This document shows, in pieces, positions 1 to 8,181 of a stretch of 64,000 nucleotides of DNA. This DNA is from Lysobacteraceae bacterium NML03-0222 (GTDB taxonomy: Bacteria > Pseudomonadota > Gammaproteobacteria > Xanthomonadales > Xanthomonadaceae). The notes beneath the pieces were generated by a model. It ran no database searches. It was not told where the DNA came from and saw only the letters and a program-made list of their open reading frames with translations. Both the position numbers and the translations under genes were made by a program. Location: assembly GCA_002798195.1 (NCBI GenBank), contig NWQM01000017.1, positions 1-64,000 on the forward strand, in the 5' to 3' direction. Numbering within the stretch: position 1 is the first letter of the stretch; each line of letters opens with the position of its first letter.

Positions 1-158
1 GGTTTTTCTTTGCCCTCAAAAACATTCCCGAAACTACGCACTGAAAATGCGGCAGTTATCCGCGACCACACTACAGCGATGTGCTGTCGTGCAGCTCAGC
101 CCGATCAATTCGCTCCTAAAACTAATGTAAATCCAAGGGGTATATCCAGCAAAGATCC
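1..158. other. Window edge, no gene seen
   Basis: This short stretch lies downstream of the minus-strand fau gene. No convincing open frame, hairpin with a T-run, or RNA gene is visible. A 63-codon frame on the plus strand starting at base 10 overlaps the 3' end of fau and has no family-like composition. Confidence 0.4.
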
Positions 159-746
159 TCAGCGCTCGCGAGTAAGCAGGCGTGTCTCAGTGGCGATATA
201 GTCGCATCCCACATCCCAAGGCTCGGGCTCGATGCGGGCAAGCTCCTGGATATCAAAACCTGCTCCTACAAGCACAGGGCGCCGATCGGGAGGACTTTGT
301 TTGCAAAATTGCAGGGTGCGGTCGTACCAGCCGCCCCCCATGCCAAGGCGGTGGCATCGGCTGTCAAAGCCGGTCAGCGGTAGCACAATCAAGTCCATTT
401 GCCGGGCATCGAGCAAGCTGTTGTGGGTATGCCCGGGCTCAGGAATGCCATAACGGTTATTGATAAGCGCATCGCCTATCTGCCACGGTGCGAACTTCAG
501 CTGTTTGCTGGTTTCATCGAGCACAGGCAGGCACCAGATAGCGTTTTTGGGCAGATGTTGTTGCAGGACATGCAGGGAGATTTCGCCATCCACGGCCCAG
601 TAGCCAGCGACATGTCCGCTTTGCGGAAAGCTGGAGAGGGAAAGAATTTGCTGTGCGAGAGCTTCCGCTGCCCGCTGGTGCTGGTCTGCAGAGATTGAGC
701 GGCGGGCGTTGCGGAGCGTTTTGCGAATGTCGGGATAACTCTGCAT
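159..746 (-). CDS. fau: 5-formyltetrahydrofolate cyclo-ligase
   Basis: This 195-aa protein belongs to the 5-FTHF cyclo-ligase (YgfA/Fau) family. The family converts 5-formyl-THF to 5,10-methenyl-THF with ATP in the cytosol. The C-terminal half has the diagnostic motif RLGMGGGWYDR (about residues 134-144), preceded by DLIVLPLTGFD. The central KFAPW and YGIPEP segments are also typical. Length is normal for the family. It follows the 6S RNA gene on the same strand, the arrangement known from enterics and pseudomonads, and may be read from the ssrS promoter by readthrough past the hairpin at 767-795. Confidence 0.95.
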   Translation of the reverse strand: MQSYPDIRKTLRNARRSISADQHQRAAEALAQQILSLSSFPQSGHVAGYWAVDGEISLHVLQQHLPKNAIWCLPVLDETSKQLKFAPWQIGDALINNRYGIPEPGHTHNSLLDARQMDLIVLPLTGFDSRCHRLGMGGGWYDRTLQFCKQSPPDRRPVLVGAGFDIQELARIEPEPWDVGCDYIATETRLLTRER

Positions 747-766
747 ATCAAGGGTTTATGAGGGAT

Positions 767-795
767 ATAAAAAAACCCGCAGGATCTGCGGGCTT
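767..795 (-). terminator. Rho-independent terminator after 6S RNA
   Basis: Read on the minus strand this is a CCCGCAGATCCTGCGGG-type stem with a short loop followed by a run of seven T. It sits between the 3' end of the 6S RNA and the fau start codon, so it ends the ssrS transcript or attenuates readthrough into fau. Confidence 0.8.
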
Positions 796-800
796 GGGGT

Positions 801-984
801 GACATCCTCCACCGTGGCGATGCGGCGAAACGACCTTGAACCCGGGGTTCAAGTGGGAAGGCTGGATCGTCTTTGGGCTTCCCGCTGCGTGGCGGACATG
901 CGCACCTGACGAGGTTGCCAACCCGATGTCGTTCTTAAGGGACAAGGCGAATGTTTGCGCGCTGTCGCTCAAGGCAGAGGATGC
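801..984 (-). ncRNA. ssrS: 6S RNA
   Basis: This roughly 184-nt RNA gene lies between zapA and fau, its conserved position in gammaproteobacteria. The ends pair: GCATCCTC near the 5' end (about 983-976) matches GAGGATGT near the 3' end (about 802-809), closing a long rod. Internal arms carry the GGGTTC...-rich 3' region and a wide central bubble, as expected of an RNA that mimics an open promoter. 6S RNA binds the sigma-70 RNA polymerase holoenzyme and damps transcription in stationary phase. A TATAAT box lies just upstream and a terminator just downstream. Exact ends are inferred from the closing stem and the promoter. Confidence 0.85.
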
Positions 985-990
985 AGGACG

Positions 991-996
991 ATTATA
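991..996 (-). promoter_or_regulatory. -10 box of the 6S RNA promoter
   Basis: A perfect TATAAT on the minus strand lies 7 bases before the proposed 6S RNA 5' end. No good -35 hexamer is seen at 16-18 bases spacing, so the -35 is weak or the promoter relies on other contacts. Confidence 0.65.
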
Positions 997-1027
997 GCGC
1001 TACAGGCCAGAGCCAGGGTGAATGAGC

Positions 1028-1345
1028 TCAACGGCTTGCATCAGCCCTTTCCAGAAAATTCATCCGCAACTCCAAGGCATCCACGGCTTGGTGAATGCGT
1101 TGGTTGCTGCTGAGGGTGAGATTGCCCTGGGTTTCGAGTTCATGTGCCAGATGCAGTGCGGCAAGCACGGCAATCTGCTCGATTGGCGCGATACGGTTTG
1201 CATTGCGGATTTCCCGCATGCGCTCGTCCAGTGCCCTTGCTGCACTCAATAGGCTGGCACGCTCTTCTTGGGATACGCCAATGGTGTAATCGCGATCCAG
1301 GATGCGAATGCTGACCGCTTCGCTGGTACTTTTGGGGGCGCTCAT
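1028..1345 (-). CDS. zapA: Cell division protein ZapA
   Basis: This 105-aa protein bundles FtsZ filaments at the Z-ring. The N-terminal domain carries the family pattern VSIRILDRDYTIGV followed by LLSAARALDERMREIR. The C-terminal half is a predicted helix (AVLAALHLAHELE...) used for dimer and tetramer coiled-coil formation. Length is typical. Its ATG overlaps the stop of the upstream 73-aa coiled-coil gene by 4 bases, so the two are translationally coupled. 6S RNA lies directly downstream. Confidence 0.95.
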   Translation of the reverse strand: MSAPKSTSEAVSIRILDRDYTIGVSQEERASLLSAARALDERMREIRNANRIAPIEQIAVLAALHLAHELETQGNLTLSSNQRIHQAVDALELRMNFLERADASR

Positions 1346-1563
1346 GTATGTTCTTCCAGCACCTTGAGGCGGGCTATCATGGCCTCAACCCGGCTTTTGG
1401 CCTGCTCATTGCGACTTATCAGAAAGGCGCGCTCTTGCAGCCATTGTTCATGTTGCTCGCGCAGCTTGCGGTTTTCCTCAACAAGTCGCTGCCTGTTTTC
1501 GGCCATGGCCTCAAGGCGGCTGATAAGCGCTTCAATTCGGGATAGCGGGTTTTTTTCATCCAT
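1342..1563 (-). CDS. TIGR02449/ZapB-like coiled-coil protein
   Basis: This 73-aa, highly charged protein is almost entirely alpha-helical, with heptad-like leucine and isoleucine spacing (SRIEALISRLEAM, RLVEENRKLREQHEQW). It matches what I know of the TIGR02449 family, which sits upstream of zapA in many gammaproteobacteria and resembles ZapB. A role with ZapA at the divisome is inferred from position and the coiled coil. The stop overlaps the zapA start. Confidence 0.8.
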   Translation of the reverse strand: MDEKNPLSRIEALISRLEAMAENRQRLVEENRKLREQHEQWLQERAFLISRNEQAKSRVEAMIARLKVLEEHT

Positions 1564-1577
1564 TTCAGGCTGGCCAT

Positions 1578-3896
1578 TTAATGGAGTTGCTTAGGAACAA
1601 GCCCGGCTGGCGGCGTATTGCTTTGTAGCAGTGCGAAGCACTCGCTGGCAGCAAGCGGACGGGATAAATAGTAGCCCTGAATTTCATCGCAGCCATGCTT
1701 TTGCAGGAGTTGAAATTGCTCCAGGGTTTCCACGCCCTCGGTCACGGTCTCCATTTGCATGGCGTGTGCCATGGTGATAATCGCAACCACGATGGCTTCT
1801 TCGCGGCTGCCACTGGTTGCATTGGCAATGAAGGCGCGGTCAATCTTGAGGCAGTCAACCGGCAAGTTATGCAGATAGGCAAGGGATGAGTAGCCAGTGC
1901 CAAAATCATCAATGGACAGGCGCATTCCCAGCCTGCTCAATACTTGCATGCGCTCAGTGGCGATGCGTGGATTGCCAAGCAGGACGGACTCGGTGATTTC
2001 CAGCTCAACGTGCTCAGGGCAAAGGCCGTGCTTGCTGACGCTATGCGCCATGACACGCGGGTAGTCTTCACGCAGCAACTGAACTGATGAGACATTGATG
2101 GCCATGTGGATGTTTTTCAGTCCGGACTTATTCCACTCTGCCAGTGTTTGGCAGGCCTTGTCGGCCACCCAGTTGCCAAGCTCGACAATCAGGCCACTTT
2201 CTTCAGCCATTGGGATGAACTCCGACGGGGGAACCAAGCCCAGCTCTGGATGTCGCCAGCGCAGCAGCGCTTCAACACCACAGAACCGGTTGTGCGGAAC
2301 ACTCCAGCGTGGCTGGAACATCAGGAACAGCTCTTCCCGTTCGATTGCACCGTGCAGAAGATTGATGGTTTGCAGGCGCTGCAGCGTTTTTTCATCCATG
2401 CTGCTGTGATAGAACTGGTGGTTCTGCCTGCCGTTTGATTTGGCGCGGTGCATGGCAGTATCGGCGTGCTGCAGCAGGATTTCGGCATTCAGTCCGTGCT
2501 CGGGATAGAGGCTGATACCGATGGACGGGGTGATGGTAAATTCCATGCCGCCCTGTAGCTGCAGGGGCTGGCTGAATACGGACAGGATATGGCGCGCCAA
2601 TTGGCAGGCTGGATTGCTGCCGGTGATATGTTCAAGAATGATGCCGAACTCATCGCCCCCCAGTCGGGCAAGCCGCGCATTGGCGGGCAGACAGTCGCGC
2701 AGGCGTTTGCTGAACTCGCATAGCACTTGATCACCCAGAGCATGGCCGAGGGAGTCATTGATGTCTTTGAAATGATCCAGGTCAAGGAACAGAACGGCGA
2801 AGCAGTCTTCTTGCGTGTGCTTGGCAAGTGCAGTTTCGAGCTTGTGGTTGAAGTGGGCGCGATTGGGAAGATGGGTCAGGGCATCAAAATTGCTCAGGCG
2901 GTGCAGCTCTTGCTCGACCCGATATTGCGCGCTGACATCGGAAAGGATCAGCAGATGATAGGTGCTGTCGTTGAGCGAGCCGGGGATATTGGGAATGGTT
3001 GAGGCGCGAATATCGCAAAGCAGTCTAGAAGTGCGACTTTCCAAGCGAACCTGTTTTGCATGCCACTGGCCACGTTCACCGAGTGCACTGTGTATCTGCT
3101 GCGCGATATCTTCGTGCTGAGTTGAACTCAGCAGGTCATAGATGGGCTGTGTCTGCAATGCCTCGCGGGATTGGCCGATCATGGCAACGAACGCATCATT
3201 GACCGAGAGAATGCGGAAATGCTCGTCAAGAATGACAACCGCCTCGTTCATGTGCTGAAAGACTTCGGCGGCCACTTGTTGGGCTCTATCGGCCGTCAGC
3301 TGACGGCTGATGTCGCGGGCAATACCAGAGAGCTGCAAGGCCTTGCCAGCGGCATCGCGTTTGACTACGCGACCGCGTGCACTGATGGAAATCCAGTTTT
3401 GTCCTGAGAAACGGATGCGGCAGTGCGGGAACACGATATCGGCATCGGTATCGGATGACTCAAGAAAGGTCTGCAACTGCTTCAACAGCGCTGGTTTGTC
3501 GTCAGGGTGAACTTCTGCGGGCAGCATCTGCCAGACAGCGTCCTTGGAGGGGGCTGGAGTGGTGGCAGTCAGGGTTTGCTCGGTAATGTCATAGTCCCAG
3601 AAGCGCTCCCAGGAGCCCAGCAGCCCCAGTCGCATGTGATGGTGCTCAAGCTGTACGCTCAAGGTTTCAAGCTGACGACGGCGCCTGCGCAGTGATATCC
3701 AGCCTGCCAGTAGGACGAGCGTGAAAACAAACCAAGTCAGGAGATAGAAAGTAGTAGAGCCGTTCAAGGCCGGAGCTGTGCGGAGTGCTGCCGTACTGAC
3801 AGCCAAGACCTCGCTCGTGCTCAAAACTAGCCAGAGCGTCAGGGCAAATTTGAATGAGGTGAACCGAGGCCGGGGCATCTTTATGCTTGAGTGCAC
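1578..3896 (-). CDS. Membrane PAS-GGDEF-EAL cyclic-di-GMP enzyme
   Basis: This 772-aa protein has two N-terminal membrane segments (about 14-32 and 48-67), PAS-like regions (about 85-195 and 205-325), a GGDEF domain (about 335-495) and a C-terminal EAL domain (about 515-755). The GGDEF motif is intact near residue 414 but no RxxD inhibitory site precedes it. The EAL domain keeps EALLRW (543), ITES, DDFGTGYSS (664) and EGVE (722), so it looks competent as a c-di-GMP phosphodiesterase. The GGDEF half may be a cyclase or a GTP-sensing regulator. The listed start is GTG; an ATG six codons later (3878) is an alternative. Confidence 0.92.
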   Translation of the reverse strand: MHSSIKMPRPRFTSFKFALTLWLVLSTSEVLAVSTAALRTAPALNGSTTFYLLTWFVFTLVLLAGWISLRRRRRQLETLSVQLEHHHMRLGLLGSWERFWDYDITEQTLTATTPAPSKDAVWQMLPAEVHPDDKPALLKQLQTFLESSDTDADIVFPHCRIRFSGQNWISISARGRVVKRDAAGKALQLSGIARDISRQLTADRAQQVAAEVFQHMNEAVVILDEHFRILSVNDAFVAMIGQSREALQTQPIYDLLSSTQHEDIAQQIHSALGERGQWHAKQVRLESRTSRLLCDIRASTIPNIPGSLNDSTYHLLILSDVSAQYRVEQELHRLSNFDALTHLPNRAHFNHKLETALAKHTQEDCFAVLFLDLDHFKDINDSLGHALGDQVLCEFSKRLRDCLPANARLARLGGDEFGIILEHITGSNPACQLARHILSVFSQPLQLQGGMEFTITPSIGISLYPEHGLNAEILLQHADTAMHRAKSNGRQNHQFYHSSMDEKTLQRLQTINLLHGAIEREELFLMFQPRWSVPHNRFCGVEALLRWRHPELGLVPPSEFIPMAEESGLIVELGNWVADKACQTLAEWNKSGLKNIHMAINVSSVQLLREDYPRVMAHSVSKHGLCPEHVELEITESVLLGNPRIATERMQVLSRLGMRLSIDDFGTGYSSLAYLHNLPVDCLKIDRAFIANATSGSREEAIVVAIITMAHAMQMETVTEGVETLEQFQLLQKHGCDEIQGYYLSRPLAASECFALLQSNTPPAGLVPKQLH

Positions 3897-4040
3897 TTCT
3901 AAGTGGAAGCATACTGCTGGTAATTACCGGGCTTTGCAAATGAAATCACAGAAATTTTTGCGGCAAATCAAATAAGTGCTATTTCCAGGTGCGGGATATG
4001 AAGCAAAGTCCTAATATGCCGTCATACTTGAGGAAGTTGC

Positions 4041-4589
4041 ATGTCAGAATTTTCCCCATTGCCCACTTGGCAGCAGATTGAAGCTGCCGTTCAACCCTTG
4101 CAACTGGCGCTCACGCCTGCGGAGCTGCATGGGGCATTGACCGGTTGGCTGGCCGGTGGCGGCGCGGCTGGCGGTGCCTGGCTTGGCAAGGTGCTGGCCG
4201 ATGATGAGTTGTCGCAGCCTGATGACGAGGCGCTGCGCGCCTTGCACAATGCCACGCTGGCGGCGCTGGAAGACCGTGAGTTTGGTTTCCAATTGCTGCT
4301 GCCGGATGAGGACTGGCCGTTGCAACAGCGCGGTAATGCCTTGTTTGATTGGTGTCGGGCGTTCCTGGGCGGCTTTGGTTTGGCTGCCGGTGCGGAGCCA
4401 GCACTCAGCGAGGATGGCAATGAGGCGCTGGAAGATTTGGCGCGTTTGGCCATGGCTGAAGCCGACAGTGAAGGCGACGAGGAAGACGAGCAGGCGTTTG
4501 CCGAGCTGGAAGAATTTGTGCGTGTAGCGGCGCTGCTGTTGCACGGAGACTGCGCCCTGGCGGCGCGCCATCGCAAGAAACTGCACTGA
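4041..4589 (+). CDS. ygfB: YgfB/YecA family (UPF0149) protein
   Basis: This 182-aa acidic, all-helical protein belongs to UPF0149 (YgfB), found upstream of pepP in many gammaproteobacteria. Family marks include LHGALTGWLAGG (about 30-41), LFDWCRAFLGGFGLA (about 104-118) and an EEFVRVAALLL segment near the end. In Pseudomonas a YgfB homologue modulates beta-lactamase-related gene expression; whether that applies here is unknown. A GAGGAAG ribosome site sits 5-11 bases before the ATG. The stop overlaps the pepP start (TGATG). Confidence 0.9.
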   Translation: MSEFSPLPTWQQIEAAVQPLQLALTPAELHGALTGWLAGGGAAGGAWLGKVLADDELSQPDDEALRALHNATLAALEDREFGFQLLLPDEDWPLQQRGNALFDWCRAFLGGFGLAAGAEPALSEDGNEALEDLARLAMAEADSEGDEEDEQAFAELEEFVRVAALLLHGDCALAARHRKKLH

Positions 4590-5914
4590 TGATGCCTATC
4601 GAAGAAGCCCTTTCGGCCAGCGCCTGTGGCCTGCGTCGCCAGCAACTGATGGAGATGGCCGGCGAGGACGCGCTGTTGATTCTGCCTGCCGCGCCGGAGC
4701 GGGTGCGCAGCCGCGATACTTATTTCACTTACCGGCAGGACTCCGATTTTTGGTATCTGACCGGCTTTGAGGAGCCGCAGGCGGTGCTGGTACTGGCGCC
4801 TGGCCGCAAGCACGGTGAGGCGCTACTGTTTTGTCGTGAGCGCAATCCCGAGCGTGAGGGCTGGGATGGGCCGCGGTTGGGGCCAGAGGGCGCAGTGCAG
4901 GCCTTGGGGCTGGATGATGCCTGGGATATCGAAGATATCGACGATATCCTGCCGGGCCTTATCGAGGGGCGTAGCCGCATTTGGTATCACTTCGGTCATG
5001 ACACCGACTTCGATATCAGGCTGATTGGCTGGGTGAATCTGGTGCGCTCGAAAATCCGTCTGGGGGCATCGGCACCGCACGAGTTTCTGGAGCTTGGCTA
5101 TTTGCTGGACGAGATGCGGCTCATCAAGTCAGCCGATGAGTTGGCCTTGATGCAGCGTGCGGCGGATATTTCCGTGCTGGCGCATGAGGCGGCGATGCGG
5201 GCGGCCAGGCCCGGTATGTACGAGTATCAGTTGCAAGCCGAGCTTGAGCGGGTATTCCGCATGCACGATGCCTGCCCCGCCTATGGCTCGATTGTGGGCG
5301 CCGGGGACAATGCCTGTGTGCTGCATTACCACGCCAACCGCGCCCAGGCGCAGGCGGGTGACTTGGTGCTGATTGATGCCGGTGCCGAATACCGCGGCTA
5401 TGCCGCAGACATTACCCGAACCTTCCCGGTATCCGGCCGTTTTACCGAGCCGCAACGCGCGCTGCATGAGCTGGTGGGCAGGGCGCAGGCGGCGGCGCTG
5501 GCCTGTGCATTGCCGGGCAAGCCGTGGAACGGCATCCATGACGCGGCGGTGGAAGTGCTGACCGATGGCCTGCTATCGCTCGGCTTATTGAAGGGCGGTT
5601 TGCAGGAAAACATCGAAAGTGGTGCTTACCAGCGGTTTTACCGGCACAAGACCGGCCACTGGCTGGGGTTGGATGTACATGATGTGGGCGATTACCGTGT
5701 GGATGGCCAGTCGCGGCTGCTGGAGCCAGGCATGGTGCTGACCATCGAGCCGGGGCTGTATGTGTCAGCCGATGACACCACGGTGGAAGAAAAATGGCGC
5801 GGTATTGGTATCCGTACCGAGGACGATGTGGTCATCACCGAAACGGGGCACCGGGTGATGACCGATGCACTGGCGCGCAGTGCCGATGAGATTGAAGCGC
5901 TGATGGCGGAATGA
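4589..5914 (+). CDS. pepP: Xaa-Pro aminopeptidase
   Basis: This 441-aa enzyme removes N-terminal residues that precede proline. The N-terminal domain has the PepP-type segment TYFTYRQDSDFWYLTGFEEP (about 45-64). The C-terminal M24 pita-bread domain keeps all metal ligands: two Asp in LIDAGAEYRGYAADITRTF, His in GHWLGLDVHDVG, and two Glu in TIEPGLY and IRTEDDVV. Length matches E. coli PepP. It starts inside the ygfB stop codon. A second ATG three bases on is equally possible. Confidence 0.95.
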   Translation: MMPIEEALSASACGLRRQQLMEMAGEDALLILPAAPERVRSRDTYFTYRQDSDFWYLTGFEEPQAVLVLAPGRKHGEALLFCRERNPEREGWDGPRLGPEGAVQALGLDDAWDIEDIDDILPGLIEGRSRIWYHFGHDTDFDIRLIGWVNLVRSKIRLGASAPHEFLELGYLLDEMRLIKSADELALMQRAADISVLAHEAAMRAARPGMYEYQLQAELERVFRMHDACPAYGSIVGAGDNACVLHYHANRAQAQAGDLVLIDAGAEYRGYAADITRTFPVSGRFTEPQRALHELVGRAQAAALACALPGKPWNGIHDAAVEVLTDGLLSLGLLKGGLQENIESGAYQRFYRHKTGHWLGLDVHDVGDYRVDGQSRLLEPGMVLTIEPGLYVSADDTTVEEKWRGIGIRTEDDVVITETGHRVMTDALARSADEIEALMAE

Positions 5915-5927
5915 GCTCAATCCTGCT

Positions 5928-5948
5928 GGGCACGAGACTGCCGTGCCC
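5928..5948. terminator. Hairpin between convergent genes
   Basis: GGGCACG and CGTGCCC form a perfect 7-bp stem with a 7-base loop in the short gap between the convergent pepP and lipoprotein genes. No T-run follows on either strand, so termination is only suggested by position. Confidence 0.35.
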
Positions 5949-5979
5949 GGATGGCGTGTCTTGCTCAATTGGTTGGTGG

Positions 5980-6435
5980 TCAGTTTGCTTCGGGCGGAGG
6001 CGTGGCATTGCCTGGCTCTGCCTTCAGGCTGCGCAGTACCAGACCCAGTGGCGCAGCAGCGCCATCACCGGAGAGCGGCGCCAGATTGCCGTGGGCGCTG
6101 ACGCGCTGCCCGGCCAGTGAAAATGCAGCGGTGAAATCACTCTTGGGTAGTAGCTCAAGCCGGCTGACATCGTGCTGGGCTGGGAACTCGGCTTCCTGTC
6201 CTGCCTTGGCGGAGACGCATATGGGCGTATCCAGCGTCAAAATCAGCGCTTCACGATAGCCTTTGTCCGGTGCACTGATGCGCTCGGTACTGGCCAGCCC
6301 GGAGAGTGTGACCGCGCCCAGCGCATATTGCAGGCAGCCCGGTGCGGCCGGGTTATGGGCGGTGGACGGGGTTTTGCTACAGGCACCAAGCAGCAGCAAA
6401 GCGGTACCTGCAAGTACAGTCAGACGGGTTTTCAT
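5980..6435 (-). CDS. DUF4431-like lipoprotein
   Basis: This 151-aa protein has a lipoprotein signal peptide ending in the lipobox LLGAC (Cys at about residue 19), so it is probably anchored to a membrane facing the periplasm. The mature part has a pattern resembling DUF4431 proteins (GYREALILTLDTPICVSAK..., then a short barrel-like SAHGNLAPLSG segment). No catalytic residues are recognisable. Its start codon overlaps the pepQ stop by 4 bases, so it is the last gene of the long minus-strand run. The function is unknown. Confidence 0.75.
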   Translation of the reverse strand: MKTRLTVLAGTALLLLGACSKTPSTAHNPAAPGCLQYALGAVTLSGLASTERISAPDKGYREALILTLDTPICVSAKAGQEAEFPAQHDVSRLELLPKSDFTAAFSLAGQRVSAHGNLAPLSGDGAAAPLGLVLRSLKAEPGNATPPPEAN

Positions 6436-7760
6436 GCGGTGACCTCGGCTTCGGCTTCACGGGTGAGATTGATGGGGGCATCTTCGGTGCAGACCACATC
6501 GTCCTCGATGCGGATGCCACCGTAGGGCTTGAACTGCTGCACCTGTCGCCAGTTGATGGACTGGCGCAGGCTGTCGGTGCGCAGTTTTTCCAGCAGCATG
6601 TCGATGAAATAAATGCCAGGCTCGATGGTCACCACCATGCCCGGCTCCAGTGTGCGGGTCAGGCGCAGATAGGGGTGCCCCTCGGGTTTGGGGATGCTGC
6701 CACCATTGTCGGACTCGGCAAACCCGGCCACATCGTGGACTTGCAGGCCGATACCGTGACCGATGCCATGCGGGAAGAAAGCACTGGATACCCCGGACTC
6801 CACGGCAGCCTCAGGGCTCATGTGGATGAAACCGGCTTCTTTCAGAATGGTGGCGAGCTTCAGATGCGCACCCAGATGGATGTCGCGGTAATCGCGCCCG
6901 GCACGCACTTCATCGCACATTTTGCGCTGTGCGGTATCGACCTCATCAATCAATGCCTGAAATTCATCCTGTCCGGCCGACCAAGTGCGGGTGATGTCAC
7001 AGGCATAGCCATGATGACTGGCGCCGGCATCAATCAGGAAGCTGCGCGCCGGCTTGGGCGGCCACGGGTCGCGGTCGGTGTAATGCAGGATGGCGGCGTG
7101 CTCGTTCAGCGCGATGATGCTGCTGTAGGGTAGCTGGCTACTATCCTGCGCGGCGGCCTGGCAATACACCAGATGGATGCCGAACTCGCTGGCGCCGGCG
7201 CGGAAGGCGCGCAATGCGGCGCGGTGGGCGCGCACGCCGATGCGGGTGGCCTCGCGCATCATTTCGATTTCGTAGGCGGTTTTGTAGGCACGGTGATAGT
7301 GCAGGTAGTGAAGCACGACTTCCGGGTTATTGGGCACGACATGCCCCAAGGCGCTTTGCGGCTCGCCGATGATGGCGGCACGCACCGAGGTGCTGGGCAG
7401 GAACTGCCGGGCATCTTCGGCATTGCGGATGATTTCGATATCGAAGTGCTCCACCCAATAACCCTGCGGGTCTTGCGGCACGGTATGCCAGTAGTCGTGC
7501 GGTTGCAGGAAGACGAGCTTGGGACGCTGCCCCGGGGAATAAATCAGCCAGCTGCCTGGTGCCTGGGTCAATGGCAGCCAGTGCTTGAAGTGTGGGTTGA
7601 CGGCATAGGGATAGTCGATATCGTCAAAGACCTGATAGTGCCGGGTACCGCTGGGGATGACCAGCATGTCGTGGCAGCCACGCTCAAGGGCGGTATCGGC
7701 GCGTTGCTTGAGGATGGCAAGATGCTCGGCATAAAGTGCCGACAGGTCAGGGTGGTACAT
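6432..7760 (-). CDS. pepQ: Xaa-Pro dipeptidase
   Basis: This 442-aa M24B enzyme hydrolyses Xaa-Pro dipeptides (prolidase). It has the PepQ N-terminal pattern (YQVFDDIDYPYAVNPHFKHW, about 63-82). The C-terminal domain keeps the metal ligands: DAGASHHGYACDITRTW, HGIGHGIGLQVHD, TIEPGIYF and IRIEDDVV. PepQ of this type can also hydrolyse organophosphate esters as a side activity. It lies 85 bases downstream of the PilZ gene and opposes pepP, so two related M24 peptidases sit within 2 kb in opposite orientation. Confidence 0.95.
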   Translation of the reverse strand: MYHPDLSALYAEHLAILKQRADTALERGCHDMLVIPSGTRHYQVFDDIDYPYAVNPHFKHWLPLTQAPGSWLIYSPGQRPKLVFLQPHDYWHTVPQDPQGYWVEHFDIEIIRNAEDARQFLPSTSVRAAIIGEPQSALGHVVPNNPEVVLHYLHYHRAYKTAYEIEMMREATRIGVRAHRAALRAFRAGASEFGIHLVYCQAAAQDSSQLPYSSIIALNEHAAILHYTDRDPWPPKPARSFLIDAGASHHGYACDITRTWSAGQDEFQALIDEVDTAQRKMCDEVRAGRDYRDIHLGAHLKLATILKEAGFIHMSPEAAVESGVSSAFFPHGIGHGIGLQVHDVAGFAESDNGGSIPKPEGHPYLRLTRTLEPGMVVTIEPGIYFIDMLLEKLRTDSLRQSINWRQVQQFKPYGGIRIEDDVVCTEDAPINLTREAEAEVTA

Positions 7761-7845
7761 CTGGGCTTTCCATTCAATGAATCAGCCCAGATTGTCGCGC
7801 AAAGCGCCGGTGATGTCCTGTGTTGTGGCGCTTGCTCAAGATCCC

Positions 7846-8181
7846 TTATAGCGGTATTTGCCTGCACCAGTGGCGCAGGCGCTCGCGCATCTCCTGGCCG
7901 ATCTGGATAAAGCGCACACCCATGGTGTAATGGCCGGCGTCAGCGGGATTTGCCCAGATCACCTGTATGCCGCACTCGACAATCTCGGGCTGGGCGGTAT
8001 CGGGCATCAAAAAGCGCCACTGGAAAAGCGCGTCAATGCCAAGTGGCCTGTTGCTGTGGATCTTCAGCCCGGTCGCGGAAATATCCAGAATTTCCCCGAC
8101 CTGTGATTCAGTCATGCTGTCGATGACTTCCAATCGGAAATCAAGGCGTCGCCGGGGGGCTTTGCGGTATTCGCTGTTCAT
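7846..8181 (-). CDS. PilZ domain protein, predicted c-di-GMP receptor
   Basis: This 111-aa protein is a single PilZ domain. Both c-di-GMP motifs are present: an RRRLDFR stretch (RxxxR, about residues 10-16) and DISATGLKI (DxSxxG, about 33-41). It should therefore bind the nucleotide. Its start codon overlaps the stop of the DUF1631 gene by 4 bases, so the two are co-translated and may act in one signalling route. A partner or output is not visible in the sequence. Confidence 0.88.
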   Translation of the reverse strand: MNSEYRKAPRRRLDFRLEVIDSMTESQVGEILDISATGLKIHSNRPLGIDALFQWRFLMPDTAQPEIVECGIQVIWANPADAGHYTMGVRFIQIGQEMRERLRHWCRQIPL

